From NCBI RefSeq assembly GCF_007671675.1, contig NZ_VCGW01000001.1, positions 434,001-498,000 of the forward strand: DNA of 64,000 nt. The letters run 5' to 3'. The translations under genes were made by a program, and so were the position numbers. This document shows positions 27,418 through 36,568 of the stretch, piece after piece (position 1 is the first letter of the stretch; every line of letters begins with the position of its first letter). The notes below the pieces were generated by a model. It was not told the DNA's origin and made no database searches. It saw only the letters and a program-made list of their open reading frames with translations. Source of the DNA: Marinobacter maritimus (lineage in GTDB: Bacteria > Pseudomonadota > Gammaproteobacteria > Pseudomonadales > Oleiphilaceae).

Positions 27418-29145
27418 ATGGACGAGTCCGCCGCAGAAAGTGACCCCCTGAAAATCCTCATTGCCGATGACAGCGACAGCGACCGGCTGATTCTGAAAAC
27501 GATGCTGAACCGCCTTGGCCACCAGGTGCTGGATGCGGCAGATGGTCAGGAGGCTGTGGCGCTTTTTCGATCAGGCGCGCCGGATATTGTTCTTCTGGAT
27601 GCAAGGATGCCTGCAATGGATGGCATGGAGGCAGCGCGGGAGATCAAACGGCTTGCGGGTGAGCGCCTGGTGCCTCTGGTTTTTATTACCTCTTTGTCGG
27701 ACGCGGAAGATCTGGCCCGATGCCTTGAGGCAGGCGGCGACGGATTTCTCAGCAAGCCCTATAACCGGGTAATGATCAAAGCCAAGGTCAATGCCTTTAA
27801 CCGGATGCGATTGATGCATCAGGCGCTGTCAGACCAGAGAGACCTCATGCACGAGCGCAACCGGCAACTGCTGGAAGAACAGCATGTGGCGCGCCGTGTC
27901 TTTGACAACGTTGCGCACACCGGGTGCTTGAATGCGCCCAATATTCGCTATCACGGGTCCCCTTTATCGGTTTTCAGTGGGGATGTGCTGTTTGCCTCAC
28001 CTCGCCCTGCGGGCGGGATGCTTATTTTTACAGGCGATTTTACCGGCCACGGATTGCCGGCAGCCATTGGCGCCATGCCCATTGCTGAAACCTTTTATGG
28101 CATGGCCAGCAAAGGCTTTGATGGGTCGGATATTCTCCAGGAAATCAATCAGAAACTCGTGCGCATATTGCCTAAGGATATGTTCTGTTGCGGCGCGATG
28201 GTTGAAGCCGATTTCGCGCAAAATCAGCTGAGAGTATGGAACGGCGGCTTGCCCGACGGGTGGCTGGTGCGCTCCTCTGCAGCAAATTATCGCCTGCCTT
28301 CCCGGCATTTGCCGCTGGGTATCCTGAACGCTGACCAGTTTAACGCAGAAATGGAGGCCATCAGAACCCGCCCGGGCGACCGGCTTTTGCTGATGACGGA
28401 TGGTGTGCTTGAGTGTAGCAACGAAAAAGGCCAGTTTTTCGGTGAGCAGGGTGTGCGACGTGCAGTCGAGGATCTGGGCTCTGCGCGGCATCCGTTTGAT
28501 ACTCTCATGGCGGGAATTCGCCGGTTCACGGGGCGCAAGAAGTTTGGTGACGACCTCACGCTCTGCTGTCTGGAAATGGTTGATGAAGCAGGGCTTGTGA
28601 CTCTGGCAGAAGGGGCCGCGCCTTCCACCCTGGCCGGGCCAACGGAGTGGAAGTGCGTATACGAAATCCAGGGAAGTACACTGGGGGAATTCAGCCCACT
28701 GCCGTTGATGCTCCATATATGCATGGAAGTGCCTGGACTCAGGCGAAAAAGCGGCGAAATTTATACCCTGCTTTCAGAATTGTACAATAATGCGCTGGAG
28801 CATGGTGTTCTGGAGCTTCCATCTGATTGGAAATATACACCGGAGGGGTTTGGCCGGTACTATTCGGAGCGTTCCACGCGCCTTTGTGAGGTGAGTGGCC
28901 ACTACATCCGATTCAGCTTCCACCATGAGCCTATGCAATGGGGTGGGCGTTTGAAGGTTGTTTGTGAAGACAGCGGCCAGGGGTTCGATTTCCAGAATCA
29001 TCCAGTTCTGCAAGCCACGGAGATGGCGCAGAGCGGCCCCCGTTACTCGGGTCGCGGGCTGGTTCTGCTAAAGCGGCTGGCAGAATCCATCAGGTTTCAT
29101 GAGCAGGGGAACCGGGTGGAAATTGCATATGATTGGTATTTTTAG
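27418..29145 (+). CDS. Response regulator with PP2C phosphatase and anti-sigma kinase domains (HsbR-like)
   Basis: The 575-aa protein carries three domains: a receiver (12-130; acidic pair ADDSD, phosphoacceptor Asp61 in LLDARMP, Lys in LSKPYN), a SpoIIE/PP2C phosphatase (about 175-395; metal-binding SGDVLF, GDFTGHGLPAA and GDDLTLCC all present), and a C-terminal HATPase of the SpoIIAB type (LLSELYNNALEHG, EDSGQGFDF, GRGLVLLKRL). It could therefore both phosphorylate and dephosphorylate the adjacent STAS protein under control of phosphorelay from the Hpt protein downstream. The frame extends to a GTG at 27394 directly after the STAS stop; I prefer the ATG at 27418. Confidence 0.9.
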   Translation: MDESAAESDPLKILIADDSDSDRLILKTMLNRLGHQVLDAADGQEAVALFRSGAPDIVLLDARMPAMDGMEAAREIKRLAGERLVPLVFITSLSDAEDLARCLEAGGDGFLSKPYNRVMIKAKVNAFNRMRLMHQALSDQRDLMHERNRQLLEEQHVARRVFDNVAHTGCLNAPNIRYHGSPLSVFSGDVLFASPRPAGGMLIFTGDFTGHGLPAAIGAMPIAETFYGMASKGFDGSDILQEINQKLVRILPKDMFCCGAMVEADFAQNQLRVWNGGLPDGWLVRSSAANYRLPSRHLPLGILNADQFNAEMEAIRTRPGDRLLLMTDGVLECSNEKGQFFGEQGVRRAVEDLGSARHPFDTLMAGIRRFTGRKKFGDDLTLCCLEMVDEAGLVTLAEGAAPSTLAGPTEWKCVYEIQGSTLGEFSPLPLMLHICMEVPGLRRKSGEIYTLLSELYNNALEHGVLELPSDWKYTPEGFGRYYSERSTRLCEVSGHYIRFSFHHEPMQWGGRLKVVCEDSGQGFDFQNHPVLQATEMAQSGPRYSGRGLVLLKRLAESIRFHEQGNRVEIAYDWYF

Positions 29146-29195
29146 TTAGTGATTGCATTTAATGGATGCTTTTAACAGAAGCAAGGGAGTTGGTC

Positions 29196-29567
29196 ATGGT
29201 TGATAAGCCACACCTTGATGAAGAAGCTCTGGCAGAGCTTCAGGACGTAATGGAAAATGAATTTCCGACTCTGATTCAGACCTATCTGAACGACTCAAAA
29301 GAGCGAATCGAGGGTTTGAAGGCAGCTATGGATGGGGGGGACGCCGACGCGTTTGCCAAAACCGCCCACAGCTTCAAGGGCAGTTGTATCAATATCGGGG
29401 CTCCGCGCCTTGGAGCGCTGTGCAGGGAAGCGGAAACCGCCGGGCAAAACGAGCGTCTGGGCGAAGTGCCGCCCGTTCTGGATGCGATTCAGGAAGAATT
29501 TCAGCAAGTGACAGACGCGCTCAATCGACTGATGGCACAGGGCCTAGAGCCGGAACGGAAGCAGTAA
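29196..29567 (+). CDS. Hpt-domain histidine phosphotransfer protein
   Basis: The 123-aa four-helix Hpt protein has its phosphoacceptor His58 in AHSFKGSCINIGA. It probably shuttles phosphate between an unlinked hybrid kinase and the receiver of the PP2C protein just upstream. The ATG at 29196 follows AAGGGAG at good spacing; an ATG at 29166 is in frame but has a poorer site. It closes the STAS/PP2C/Hpt triad lying between fliJ and fliK. Confidence 0.88.
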   Translation: MVDKPHLDEEALAELQDVMENEFPTLIQTYLNDSKERIEGLKAAMDGGDADAFAKTAHSFKGSCINIGAPRLGALCREAETAGQNERLGEVPPVLDAIQEEFQQVTDALNRLMAQGLEPERKQ

Positions 29568-29578
29568 CAGGTCGCGGC

Positions 29579-29594
29579 TGGCATTGCTTTTGCA
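29579..29594 (+). promoter_or_regulatory. Sigma-54 promoter of fliK
   Basis: TGGCATTGCTTTTGCA has GG (29580-29581) and GC (29592-29593) spaced 10 bases, with TTTGCA at -12. It lies 83 bases before the fliK ATG, starting shortly after the Hpt stop, and separates fliK expression from the fliE operon. Confidence 0.8.
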
Positions 29595-29676
29595 GCTGTT
29601 TGGGAAATCGCCTGAAAATCAGCTCTGAAAGGGGCTGAACAGTGCGTTTACCGATCAAAAGCGGCAAGAGGTTGCC

Positions 29677-30864
29677 ATGACACAGATGGTTCTTCCCCAG
29701 ACTCCCGCGCCGGGCACGCAAAAAGACGTCGGCGCATCCAAAGCTGATGCCGGTCGAGATAACGGCGCCGGTGAAAGCCGGTATGAATCTGTATCCCGTG
29801 CGGAGCAGAAACGCCTCGATCGACAGCAGTCTGCGCGTAACGACAAACCCCGGAACGCCGGGGAAGCCGGCGTCAAAGATGCCCGAAAAGAGAGTGGCGC
29901 TCAGTCCGTTAGCCAGGCCGAATCGGGTAAAAAAAGTGGTGAACCGGGCAGGGGCGGTAACACGTCCGAAGCCGGTGAAGGCAAAGTGCCTGATGACGGA
30001 ACGGCGGTAAAGAGCGAAGAGACTGCGGCGGAAATGGAAGCCACCACAACTCCGCTGACCTTCGCTCAGTTGCAGGCGTTATTGCTGCCAGCAACCGGGC
30101 AGGCAGTAGTGGCCGGAGATACAGCAGGCTCTGCAGGGAGCAGCTCGGCAGCCATACAGGGCTCTGTGCTTTTTCCAGGGCTTGCCGGGGGTAATCCCGG
30201 GCAGGGTGGCAAAGCCGTATCCAGCGGCAGTGGTGGGCTGGTCGGCCTCCAAATAACCGATGCCCTGAAGTCTGCTGTCGGGGAAAAGGCCGGTTCCACC
30301 GATCCTTCTAGCCTGCTCAGTGGTGCCCGGTTTGAATCTGCCATGGATCTGGTTTCTCAGCAAAACACCAACTCCGCCGGCAAGCTTTTGGCAGAGGCTC
30401 AGGTACCCCTGAGAAGTTATGCAACATCAGTCGATGTTCCCGTAAACCACGCGGAGTGGGGGGATAAACTGATGGGCAAGCTCAGTTGGTTGACCGCCAA
30501 AAACCTGTCAGTGGCAGAGATTCACCTGACCCCGCCTGATATGGGGCCAATGGAAGTGCGGGTTCGGGTTCAAAATGATCAAGCCACTATTACTGTTCAT
30601 GCAGCTAACCCGGTTGTGCGGGATCAGCTGGAACTGCATTCGCACCGGCTACGAGACATGCTGGGCGAGCAGGGCCTTGCACTGGCCCAGTTTGACGTCT
30701 CTGACAATTCACAGAACCAGCCCGGAGAGCAGGGTGCAGGCGATGGAGAAGCTTCGTCTTCTGGCTCTGGAACAACGCTTTCTGCAGCAGAAGTCGGTGA
30801 AGCAGACACTCATGTTGGCAGTCTTGACTTGAGCTGGAACGGCGCCGTCGATATTTTTGCTTGA
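29677..30864 (+). CDS. fliK: FliK, flagellar hook-length control protein
   Basis: The 395-aa protein has the FliK plan: a long low-complexity N-terminal ruler (Gly/Ser/Ala/Glu-rich, about 1-240) and a compact C-terminal FliK domain (about 265-345) with LTPPDMGPMEVRVRVQNDQATITVHAANPVVRDQLE and LREMLGEQGL-like RLRDMLGEQGLAL. It is exported during hook growth and flips the FlhB specificity switch. The start could also be MVLPQTP two codons in. It has its own sigma-54 promoter. Confidence 0.92.
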   Translation: MTQMVLPQTPAPGTQKDVGASKADAGRDNGAGESRYESVSRAEQKRLDRQQSARNDKPRNAGEAGVKDARKESGAQSVSQAESGKKSGEPGRGGNTSEAGEGKVPDDGTAVKSEETAAEMEATTTPLTFAQLQALLLPATGQAVVAGDTAGSAGSSSAAIQGSVLFPGLAGGNPGQGGKAVSSGSGGLVGLQITDALKSAVGEKAGSTDPSSLLSGARFESAMDLVSQQNTNSAGKLLAEAQVPLRSYATSVDVPVNHAEWGDKLMGKLSWLTAKNLSVAEIHLTPPDMGPMEVRVRVQNDQATITVHAANPVVRDQLELHSHRLRDMLGEQGLALAQFDVSDNSQNQPGEQGAGDGEASSSGSGTTLSAAEVGEADTHVGSLDLSWNGAVDIFA

Positions 30865-30963
30865 GCGCCTGCGCCATCTCATTGAGTACTCCTCGCCAAT
30901 CCGCTTTGCCCATCCCTTCGCGCGACGCTAAACTGCGGTTCTGAGCGGGAGGGTTGGGCCTTC

Positions 30964-30979
30964 TGGCCCGCCCTTTGCA
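30964..30979 (+). promoter_or_regulatory. Sigma-54 promoter of the fliL operon
   Basis: TGGCCCGCCCTTTGCA has GG (30965-30966) and GC (30977-30978) spaced 10 bases. It lies 61 bases before the fliL ATG, inside a GC-rich hairpin (GGGCC-TTCT-GGCCC at 30954-30969) that may also end fliK transcription. It would drive fliLMNOPQR-flhB. Confidence 0.8.
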
Positions 30980-31039
30980 GTCATTCTGTAAAAGTCATGG
31001 AAAAGCACTTCCATTGACGGATTTCTGGCGAAAAACACT

Positions 31040-31549
31040 ATGGCAGAAAATAGCGCACCTGAGGCTACACCGGCCAAGAAAGGCAAACTGAAGCTGATCA
31101 TCCTGGTTACGCTGGTGGTGATACTGGCGATTGCACTGTCGGTAGCTGGCACCTTGTGGTTTCTTGGTGGCGGATTGCCCGGAATGGGCGACGATGCACA
31201 AGCCGAGGACAATATGGCGGTAGAAACCTTCGTGCCAACCGCTTATCTGAACATCGAAAAAGCCCTGGTGACAACGGTTCAAGGTGAAGGCCGTCAGCGC
31301 TACGCGCAGGCCTACGTGGCTTTCGGCGCAACAGATCCGCAGGCGCTGGTCGCAGCCAAGCTGCATATGCCCCTTATTCGTAGCCAGCTTGTGATGGTGC
31401 TTGGTAGCAGTAGTTTTGCGGAACTGCAGACGCCCGAGGGCCGGCAGGGTCTTGCAGAAAGCATGCTGGCAACGGTTAACCAGGTGCTGGAACAGGAAGG
31501 CGAGCCCAGCGTCAATCAGGTACTGTTCAAGAATTTTGTAGTTCAATAG
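31040..31549 (+). CDS. fliL: FliL, flagellar stator-associated membrane protein
   Basis: The 169-aa protein has one membrane helix (about 18-44, after a basic AKKGKLK) and a periplasmic FliL domain (VETFVPTAYLNIEKALVTTVQ, YAQAYVAFG, DPQALVAAKLHMPLIRSQLVMVL), ending in a conserved FxNFVVQ. FliL forms a ring around the stator units. It heads the second export/C-ring operon; fliM starts 40 bases later. Confidence 0.93.
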   Translation: MAENSAPEATPAKKGKLKLIILVTLVVILAIALSVAGTLWFLGGGLPGMGDDAQAEDNMAVETFVPTAYLNIEKALVTTVQGEGRQRYAQAYVAFGATDPQALVAAKLHMPLIRSQLVMVLGSSSFAELQTPEGRQGLAESMLATVNQVLEQEGEPSVNQVLFKNFVVQ

Positions 31550-31589
31550 AGCCCTGACACGGGCAAGGCTTTCAGCGGCAGGACAAAGT

Positions 31590-32588
31590 ATGCAGGATTT
31601 ACTGTCACAGGATGAAATTGATGCGCTCCTCCACGGCGTGGATGATGGTGACATTGATACCTATGAAGAAGCTGATGAAACCGGCGTAAAAAACTACGAT
31701 CTCGCTAGCCAGGATCGCATCGTACGCGGTCGGATGCCCACGTTAGAGATGATCAACGAGCGCTTTGCCCGCTACACCCGCATCAGTCTGTTCAATCTTT
31801 TGCGCCGCAACGCGGATGTCTCTACCGGTGGCGTCCAGATCATGAAGTTCGGTGAATACATACACACACTTTATGTGCCCACCAGCCTGAATCTGTGCAA
31901 GGTTCGCCCTTTGCGCGGAACTTCGCTTTTTGTGCTGGATGCCAAACTGGTGTTTAAACTGGTTGATAACTTTTTCGGGGGTGAGGGGCGGCACGCAAAG
32001 ATCGAGGGCCGGGAGTTTACACCTACGGAAAACCGCATTGTACAGATGGTGCTTAACCAGGTTTTCAACGATATGCAGGAAGCCTGGCAAGCGGTCACCA
32101 AAGTGGATTTTGAGTATCTCAGTTCCGAGGTAAACCCGGCCATGGCCAACATTGTCAGCCCCAGCGAAGTGGTGGTGGTCAGTACCTTCCACATTGAGCT
32201 GGATGGTGGCGGTGGTGAGCTGCACTTTGCTTTGCCCTATTCAATGATTGAACCGATCCGGGATGTACTCGATGCTGGGGTGCAAAGTGACATTGATGAT
32301 GTGGATGAGCGCTGGGTCAATGCGCTGCGGGAGGATATCAAGGAGGTGGATGTTCCCGTCAACACCACGGTCTGCCGGCGCAGGATTTCACTGAGAGACA
32401 TCGCCAAACTCAAAGCCGGCGATATTATTCCCGTAGAAGTGCCTGAATATCTGACAGTAACGGCCAATGGTATCCCCATATACAAAGCAACCATGGGGAC
32501 CCGGGACGGAAAACTGGCGCTCAGGATTCATGAACGGGCGACACGGCCCAATTCAAAAAAACAACCGAAGGTAGGACGCAATGGCTGA
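31590..32588 (+). CDS. fliM: FliM, flagellar motor switch protein
   Basis: The 332-aa protein begins with the CheY-P-binding peptide LLSQDEIDALLHGVDDG. A CheC-like middle domain with the GGEGRH segment follows (VFKLVDNFFGGEGRH), then a C-terminal SpoA domain (ISLRDIAKLKAGDIIPVEVPEYLTVTANGIPIYKA). It receives CheY-P (cheY in this window) and sets rotation direction with FliG and FliN. Its end overlaps fliN by 8 bases. Confidence 0.96.
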   Translation: MQDLLSQDEIDALLHGVDDGDIDTYEEADETGVKNYDLASQDRIVRGRMPTLEMINERFARYTRISLFNLLRRNADVSTGGVQIMKFGEYIHTLYVPTSLNLCKVRPLRGTSLFVLDAKLVFKLVDNFFGGEGRHAKIEGREFTPTENRIVQMVLNQVFNDMQEAWQAVTKVDFEYLSSEVNPAMANIVSPSEVVVVSTFHIELDGGGGELHFALPYSMIEPIRDVLDAGVQSDIDDVDERWVNALREDIKEVDVPVNTTVCRRRISLRDIAKLKAGDIIPVEVPEYLTVTANGIPIYKATMGTRDGKLALRIHERATRPNSKKQPKVGRNG

Positions 32589-33081
32589 CGACAAGAAAGA
32601 CGGTCAGGAGCTGAGCGAAGACGAAAAGCTGGCAGCCGAATGGGAGGCCGCCATGGAAGAGACCGGTGAAGAGGGCGCAGAAGAATCCCGGGATGATGAG
32701 TGGGCGGAAGCTATGGAAGAAGCTGGAGAGAAGGGCGAAGGTGCCAATAGCGGCGTACGAGCAGCGCCTATGGAAGAATTCGATGAGGTGTCCATGGCTA
32801 CTCAGGGCAGTGGGCCACCACCGGATCTCGACGTCATTCTGGACATTCCCGTCAGTATCTCTATGGAAGTGGGCAATACCCAGATTCCTATTCGCAACCT
32901 TCTGCAATTAAACCAGGGTTCGGTTATCGAGCTGGACCGACTCGCGGGTGAGCCACTGGACGTGCTGGTGAACGGCACGCTTATCGCTCATGGTGAAGTG
33001 GTCATGGTCAACGAAAAGTTCGGTATTCGCCTGACCGACGTCATCAGCCCCGGTGAACGCATCAAACGGCTGCAGAAATAG
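32581..33081 (+). CDS. fliN: FliN, flagellar motor switch protein
   Basis: The 166-aa protein has a variable, strongly acidic N-terminal half (many E/D/A residues) and a C-terminal SpoA domain (PVSISMEVGNTQIPIRNLLQLNQGSVIELDRLAGEPLDVLVNGTLIAHGEVVMVNEKFGIRLTDV region, about 85-160). It makes the base of the C ring and is the docking site for FliH. It is longer than E. coli FliN owing to the acidic extension, as in Pseudomonas. Confidence 0.95.
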   Translation: MADDKKDGQELSEDEKLAAEWEAAMEETGEEGAEESRDDEWAEAMEEAGEKGEGANSGVRAAPMEEFDEVSMATQGSGPPPDLDVILDIPVSISMEVGNTQIPIRNLLQLNQGSVIELDRLAGEPLDVLVNGTLIAHGEVVMVNEKFGIRLTDVISPGERIKRLQK

Positions 33082-33082
33082 A

Positions 33083-33526
33083 ATGTGGATGAAAACGGCG
33101 GGTTTATCACTCTTGCTTACGGCTATGCCTGTCATGGCCGAAGAAATAGCCAAAACGATACAGAGCAGCCCGGGCAGAACATCTGACACGCTAGGCACCC
33201 TGCTCAGCCTTGGTGCTGGCCTGTTAGCGGTCATTGCAGTGATATACGGTTGTGCCTGGATTATCCGTCGTATGAACGGGATGACGGGCATGAACAACAA
33301 TGCGATCAAGGTCGTGTCTGTAATGGCCATAGGCGCCCGCGAGCGTATCGCACTGATTGAAGTGGGTGGGCAGCAGATCCTTCTCGGCATAACCCCATCG
33401 GCTATTCGAACGCTACAAATCTTTGAAGAGCCGATCGTGGATGCGAGCAACCCGGCGTCCGGAGACTTTGCCCGACGCCTGCAGGGCATGATCGGTAAAT
33501 CCTGGACAGCCCCGAACAAGGAATGA
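33083..33526 (+). CDS. fliO: FliO, flagellar export-gate assembly protein
   Basis: The 147-aa protein starts with a signal-like hydrophobic segment ([12 protein letters not shown]) and has a membrane helix (about 43-63: [20 protein letters not shown]). A small cytoplasmic domain follows, with [32 protein letters not shown], the FliO/FliZ signature. The frame can be extended to a GTG at 33053 inside fliN, but the ATG at 33083 gives the signal peptide. FliO helps stabilise the FliP ring. It overlaps fliP as ATGA. Confidence 0.88.
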   Translation: MWMKTAGLSLLLTAMPVMAEEIAKTIQSSPGRTSDTLGTLLSLGAGLLAVIAVIYGCAWIIRRMNGMTGMNNNAIKVVSVMAIGARERIALIEVGGQQILLGITPSAIRTLQIFEEPIVDASNPASGDFARRLQGMIGKSWTAPNKE

Positions 33527-34299
33527 ACAGGCCCATGAAGGTGGCAACGCTTAAACGACTCATCCCGCTGTCTGTTCTGCTCGGCGGCCTGTTCTGGGCA
33601 CCTCTGGCGTTCGCGGACCTGCCCGGCATTCCCGCCTTTACGGTGCAGCCCGGCGAGGGCGAGGGCATTCAGGAGTACTCGGTAACTTTGCAGATTCTGG
33701 CGCTGATGACCGCGCTGACGTTTTTGCCCGCCATGCTCATGATGATGACCTCCTTCACTCGCATCATCGTGGTGTTTGCTATCCTGCGCCAAGCGCTGGG
33801 CCTGCAGGCAACGCCCTCAAACCAGATACTGCTCGGGCTTGCGCTCTTCCTCAGTATTTTCATCATGAAACCTGTTCTCGAAGAAGCCAATCGCGTCGGG
33901 TTACAGCCGTACCTTCAGGAAGAAGTTACGTCGCTGGAAGCGGTTGAACTGGCCAGCCAGCCCTTCAAGAAATTCATGCTGGAACAGACCCGGGAAGACG
34001 ACCTGGCGCTGTTCATGCGTATTGCCGACGTTCAGTACGATACAGCACAGGATGTTTCCTTCTGGATCCTGATGCCTGCGTTCGTGACCAGCGAGCTCAA
34101 AACAGCGTTTCAAATAGGGTTTATACTGTTTATCCCGTTTCTGATTCTCGACATGGTTGTGGCCAGCGTACTGATGGCAATGGGTATGATGATGCTGTCA
34201 CCCATTATCATATCGCTGCCATTCAAGATCATGCTGTTTGTTCTGGTGGATGGCTGGGCCCTGATCATGGGCACGCTGGCCGCCAGTTATGGGATATAG
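33523..34299 (+). CDS. fliP: FliP, core export-gate protein
   Basis: The 258-aa protein has an N-terminal signal peptide ([19 protein letters not shown]) and four hydrophobic helices. FliP signatures include [36 protein letters not shown] and [22 protein letters not shown]. With FliQ and FliR it forms the helical gate in the MS ring. The start overlaps fliO; an ATG at 33535 is an alternative. Confidence 0.96.
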   Translation: MNRPMKVATLKRLIPLSVLLGGLFWAPLAFADLPGIPAFTVQPGEGEGIQEYSVTLQILALMTALTFLPAMLMMMTSFTRIIVVFAILRQALGLQATPSNQILLGLALFLSIFIMKPVLEEANRVGLQPYLQEEVTSLEAVELASQPFKKFMLEQTREDDLALFMRIADVQYDTAQDVSFWILMPAFVTSELKTAFQIGFILFIPFLILDMVVASVLMAMGMMMLSPIIISLPFKIMLFVLVDGWALIMGTLAASYGI

Positions 34300-34308
34300 G
34301 AGGAAACC

Positions 34309-34578
34309 ATGACTCCGGAAACTGTTATCGACATCCTGCGGGAAGCACTGTGGATGATCGTGCTCTTCGCGTCCGTGATTATCGGCCCGGGGCTGGTTAT
34401 TGGCCTTGTAGTGAGTACCTTTCAGGCCGCCACCCAGATCAACGAACAAACGCTCAGTTTCCTGCCGCGCCTGTTGGTAACGCTCATTGTTATCATCGTT
34501 TTGGGGCCCTGGTTACTGACCAGACTTCTGGATCACGCACACCGGCTGATCTCCAGCATCCCTTTCCTGATCGGTTGA
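34309..34578 (+). CDS. fliQ: FliQ, export-gate protein
   Basis: This 89-aa two-helix membrane protein matches FliQ in length and sequence: MTPETVIDILREALW, GPGLVIGLVVSTFQAATQINEQTLSFLPRLL. AGGAGGAAACC before the ATG is a strong site. It packs around FliP in the export gate. fliR starts 3 bases after the stop. Confidence 0.96.
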   Translation: MTPETVIDILREALWMIVLFASVIIGPGLVIGLVVSTFQAATQINEQTLSFLPRLLVTLIVIIVLGPWLLTRLLDHAHRLISSIPFLIG

Positions 34579-34581
34579 TCC

Positions 34582-35367
34582 ATGACGCCCATGGAACTCA
34601 ATGCAGATATGCTTGGCCAATGGGTTGGGCAGCACCTCTGGCCGCTGTTCCGCCTGGCCAGCTTTCTGATGGTTATTCCCATTTTCGGAACCCAGTTGGT
34701 ACCTGCCAGAGTGCGCCTCGGGCTGGCGCTGTTAATGACCATACTGATCGTTCCCATGATCCCGGAAGTGCCCAAGGTTGAGGCCCTGAGTGCCGACGCT
34801 GTCATCATCACCTTGCAGCAGATTCTGATCGGCGTAGGCATGGGGTTTGCGCTGACAGCCCTTTGGCAGCTGTTTGTTGTCGCCGGCCAGATGATTGCCA
34901 TGCAGATGGGCCTGGGTTTTGCCTCCATGGTCGACCCCGCCAACGGGGTCAATGTGCCAGTGCTGGCTCAGATCTACACCATAACCGTTACCTTGCTGTT
35001 CCTGGCCATGAACGGCCACCTGGTAGCGTTTGAAGTCTTCATCGAAAGCTTTCGAACCCTGCCCATCGGAATGGAAGGCCTGGGGCAAACGGGAGTCTGG
35101 GAGTTGGCACACCGTATAAGCTGGATGTTCACCTCGGCCATGTTGCTGGCACTGCCGGCTGTAACGGCTGTACTCATTGTCAGCATATCTTTCGGCGTAA
35201 TGACCCGGGCGGCGCCACAGATGAACATTTTCGCCCTGGGTTTCCCGATTGGCCTGATTTTTGGATTGTTTGCCATATGGGTGCTGCACGCCAACTTTCT
35301 GCCGCACTTTGAAAATTACACACGGCAAACCTTTGAGTTTATGCGAAACCTTCAGGGGCAGCCCTGA
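34582..35367 (+). CDS. fliR: FliR, export-gate protein
   Basis: The 261-aa protein has six to seven hydrophobic helices and FliR signatures (LFRLASFLMVIPIFGTQLVPARVRLGLALLMTI, MQMGLGFASMVDPANGVNVPVLAQ, APQMNIFALGFPI). It completes the FliPQR complex. flhB follows 32 bases downstream. Confidence 0.96.
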   Translation: MTPMELNADMLGQWVGQHLWPLFRLASFLMVIPIFGTQLVPARVRLGLALLMTILIVPMIPEVPKVEALSADAVIITLQQILIGVGMGFALTALWQLFVVAGQMIAMQMGLGFASMVDPANGVNVPVLAQIYTITVTLLFLAMNGHLVAFEVFIESFRTLPIGMEGLGQTGVWELAHRISWMFTSAMLLALPAVTAVLIVSISFGVMTRAAPQMNIFALGFPIGLIFGLFAIWVLHANFLPHFENYTRQTFEFMRNLQGQP

Positions 35368-35399
35368 ACGGGCCCTGGCGACACCTCAAGAGTTAGAGC

Positions 35400-36536
35400 A
35401 TGGCAGAAGAGAACGACAACAGTCAGGAGAAAACCGAAGAGGCCACCCCCCGAAGGCTTGAAAAATCCAGGGAGGATGGCCAGACAGCCCGGTCAAAAGA
35501 GCTCGCCACCATGGCCGTTCTGATCGCCGGCGCCGGTGGGTTGTTGATGTTCGGATCCCAGCTGGGCGCCGCCATGGAGGCCATCATGCGCGACGCCTTC
35601 ACGCTGGAGCGCTCGGCCATATTCGACACTCGGCACATGAGCATTCAGCTCATGGCCTCCGCTAAAGAAGCCGGCTGGGCTTTGGCGCCCATCTTCCTGC
35701 TCTTGCTCGTCGCTGCCGTTGCCGGCTCCATAGGCATTGGAGGACTGCTGTTCAGCGGCAAAGCCATAGCCCCCAAACTCAACCGCATGGATCCGATCAA
35801 AGGCCTGGGCCGGATGTTCTCCATGCGTTCGCTGATTGAACTGGTCAAAGCCATCGCCAAAGTGGGCCTGGTTATGGCCGTAGCCATTTTTATCCTGAAC
35901 GTCCGCACCGAAGACCTGCTTGCCATCGCGGAAGAGTCCTCTGTGCCGGCGATGGAGCATGTACTCTGGACCTTGGGCTGGAGCTTTTTTGTGCTCTCTT
36001 GTGCCACCATCGTCATTGCGATGATCGACGTGCCGTTCCAGATTTTTGATCACCAGAAAAAACTGCGAATGACCAAGCAGGAGGTCAAAGACGAGTACAA
36101 AGACAGTGAAGGCAAGCCCGAGGTCAAAGGCAAAATCCGTCAGCTTCAACGGGAAATGGCCCAGCGCCGCATGATGCAGGATGTACCCACGGCAGACGTC
36201 GTCATCACCAACCCGACCCACTACGCGGTAGCTTTGAAGTACGATCCTGACTCCATGGGCGCACCTATGGTCGTGGCTAAAGGCAATGACGAGACCGCCT
36301 TCAAGATTATGGAAATTGCCCGTGAGTACAAAGTCGAAATTCTCCGTACGCCACCGCTTGCCCGTGCTGTTTACCACAACAGCGACATAGGTGATGAAAT
36401 CCCGGATGGCTTGTATATGGCTATTGCTCAGGTGTTGGCTTACGTGTTCCAGCTTCGGCAGTTCCGTAAGGGGCGCGGGCCTAAGCCCGGGATGCCTGAT
36501 TTACCGATTCCTTCTGATTTGCGGCGGGATGTCTGA
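35400..36536 (+). CDS. flhB: FlhB, export-specificity switch protein
   Basis: The 378-aa protein begins with the charged segment EKTEEATPRRLEKSREDGQ, has four membrane helices, and a cytoplasmic domain with the autocleavage motif Asn271-Pro-Thr-His (ITNPTHYAVALKYD). The C-terminus is PLARAVYHNSDIGDEIPDGLYMAIAQVLAYVFQLRQF. Self-cleavage and FliK (in this window) switch export from hook to filament proteins. It is the last gene of the fliL unit; a 110-bp palindrome begins 33 bases downstream. Confidence 0.96.
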   Translation: MAEENDNSQEKTEEATPRRLEKSREDGQTARSKELATMAVLIAGAGGLLMFGSQLGAAMEAIMRDAFTLERSAIFDTRHMSIQLMASAKEAGWALAPIFLLLLVAAVAGSIGIGGLLFSGKAIAPKLNRMDPIKGLGRMFSMRSLIELVKAIAKVGLVMAVAIFILNVRTEDLLAIAEESSVPAMEHVLWTLGWSFFVLSCATIVIAMIDVPFQIFDHQKKLRMTKQEVKDEYKDSEGKPEVKGKIRQLQREMAQRRMMQDVPTADVVITNPTHYAVALKYDPDSMGAPMVVAKGNDETAFKIMEIAREYKVEILRTPPLARAVYHNSDIGDEIPDGLYMAIAQVLAYVFQLRQFRKGRGPKPGMPDLPIPSDLRRDV

Positions 36537-36568
36537 GTTGGGTTTCTAGCCTGCTAGTTTGGGGGTGG

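Noticed and set aside
32908..33792. 294-codon open frame on the minus strand opposite fliN-fliO-fliP
   Set aside because: It lies opposite three recognisable flagellar genes, its translation has no family pattern, and it has no ribosome site.
35493..36377. 294-codon minus-strand frame opposite flhB
   Set aside because: It is the His/Gly-rich shadow of flhB codons with no homology pattern.
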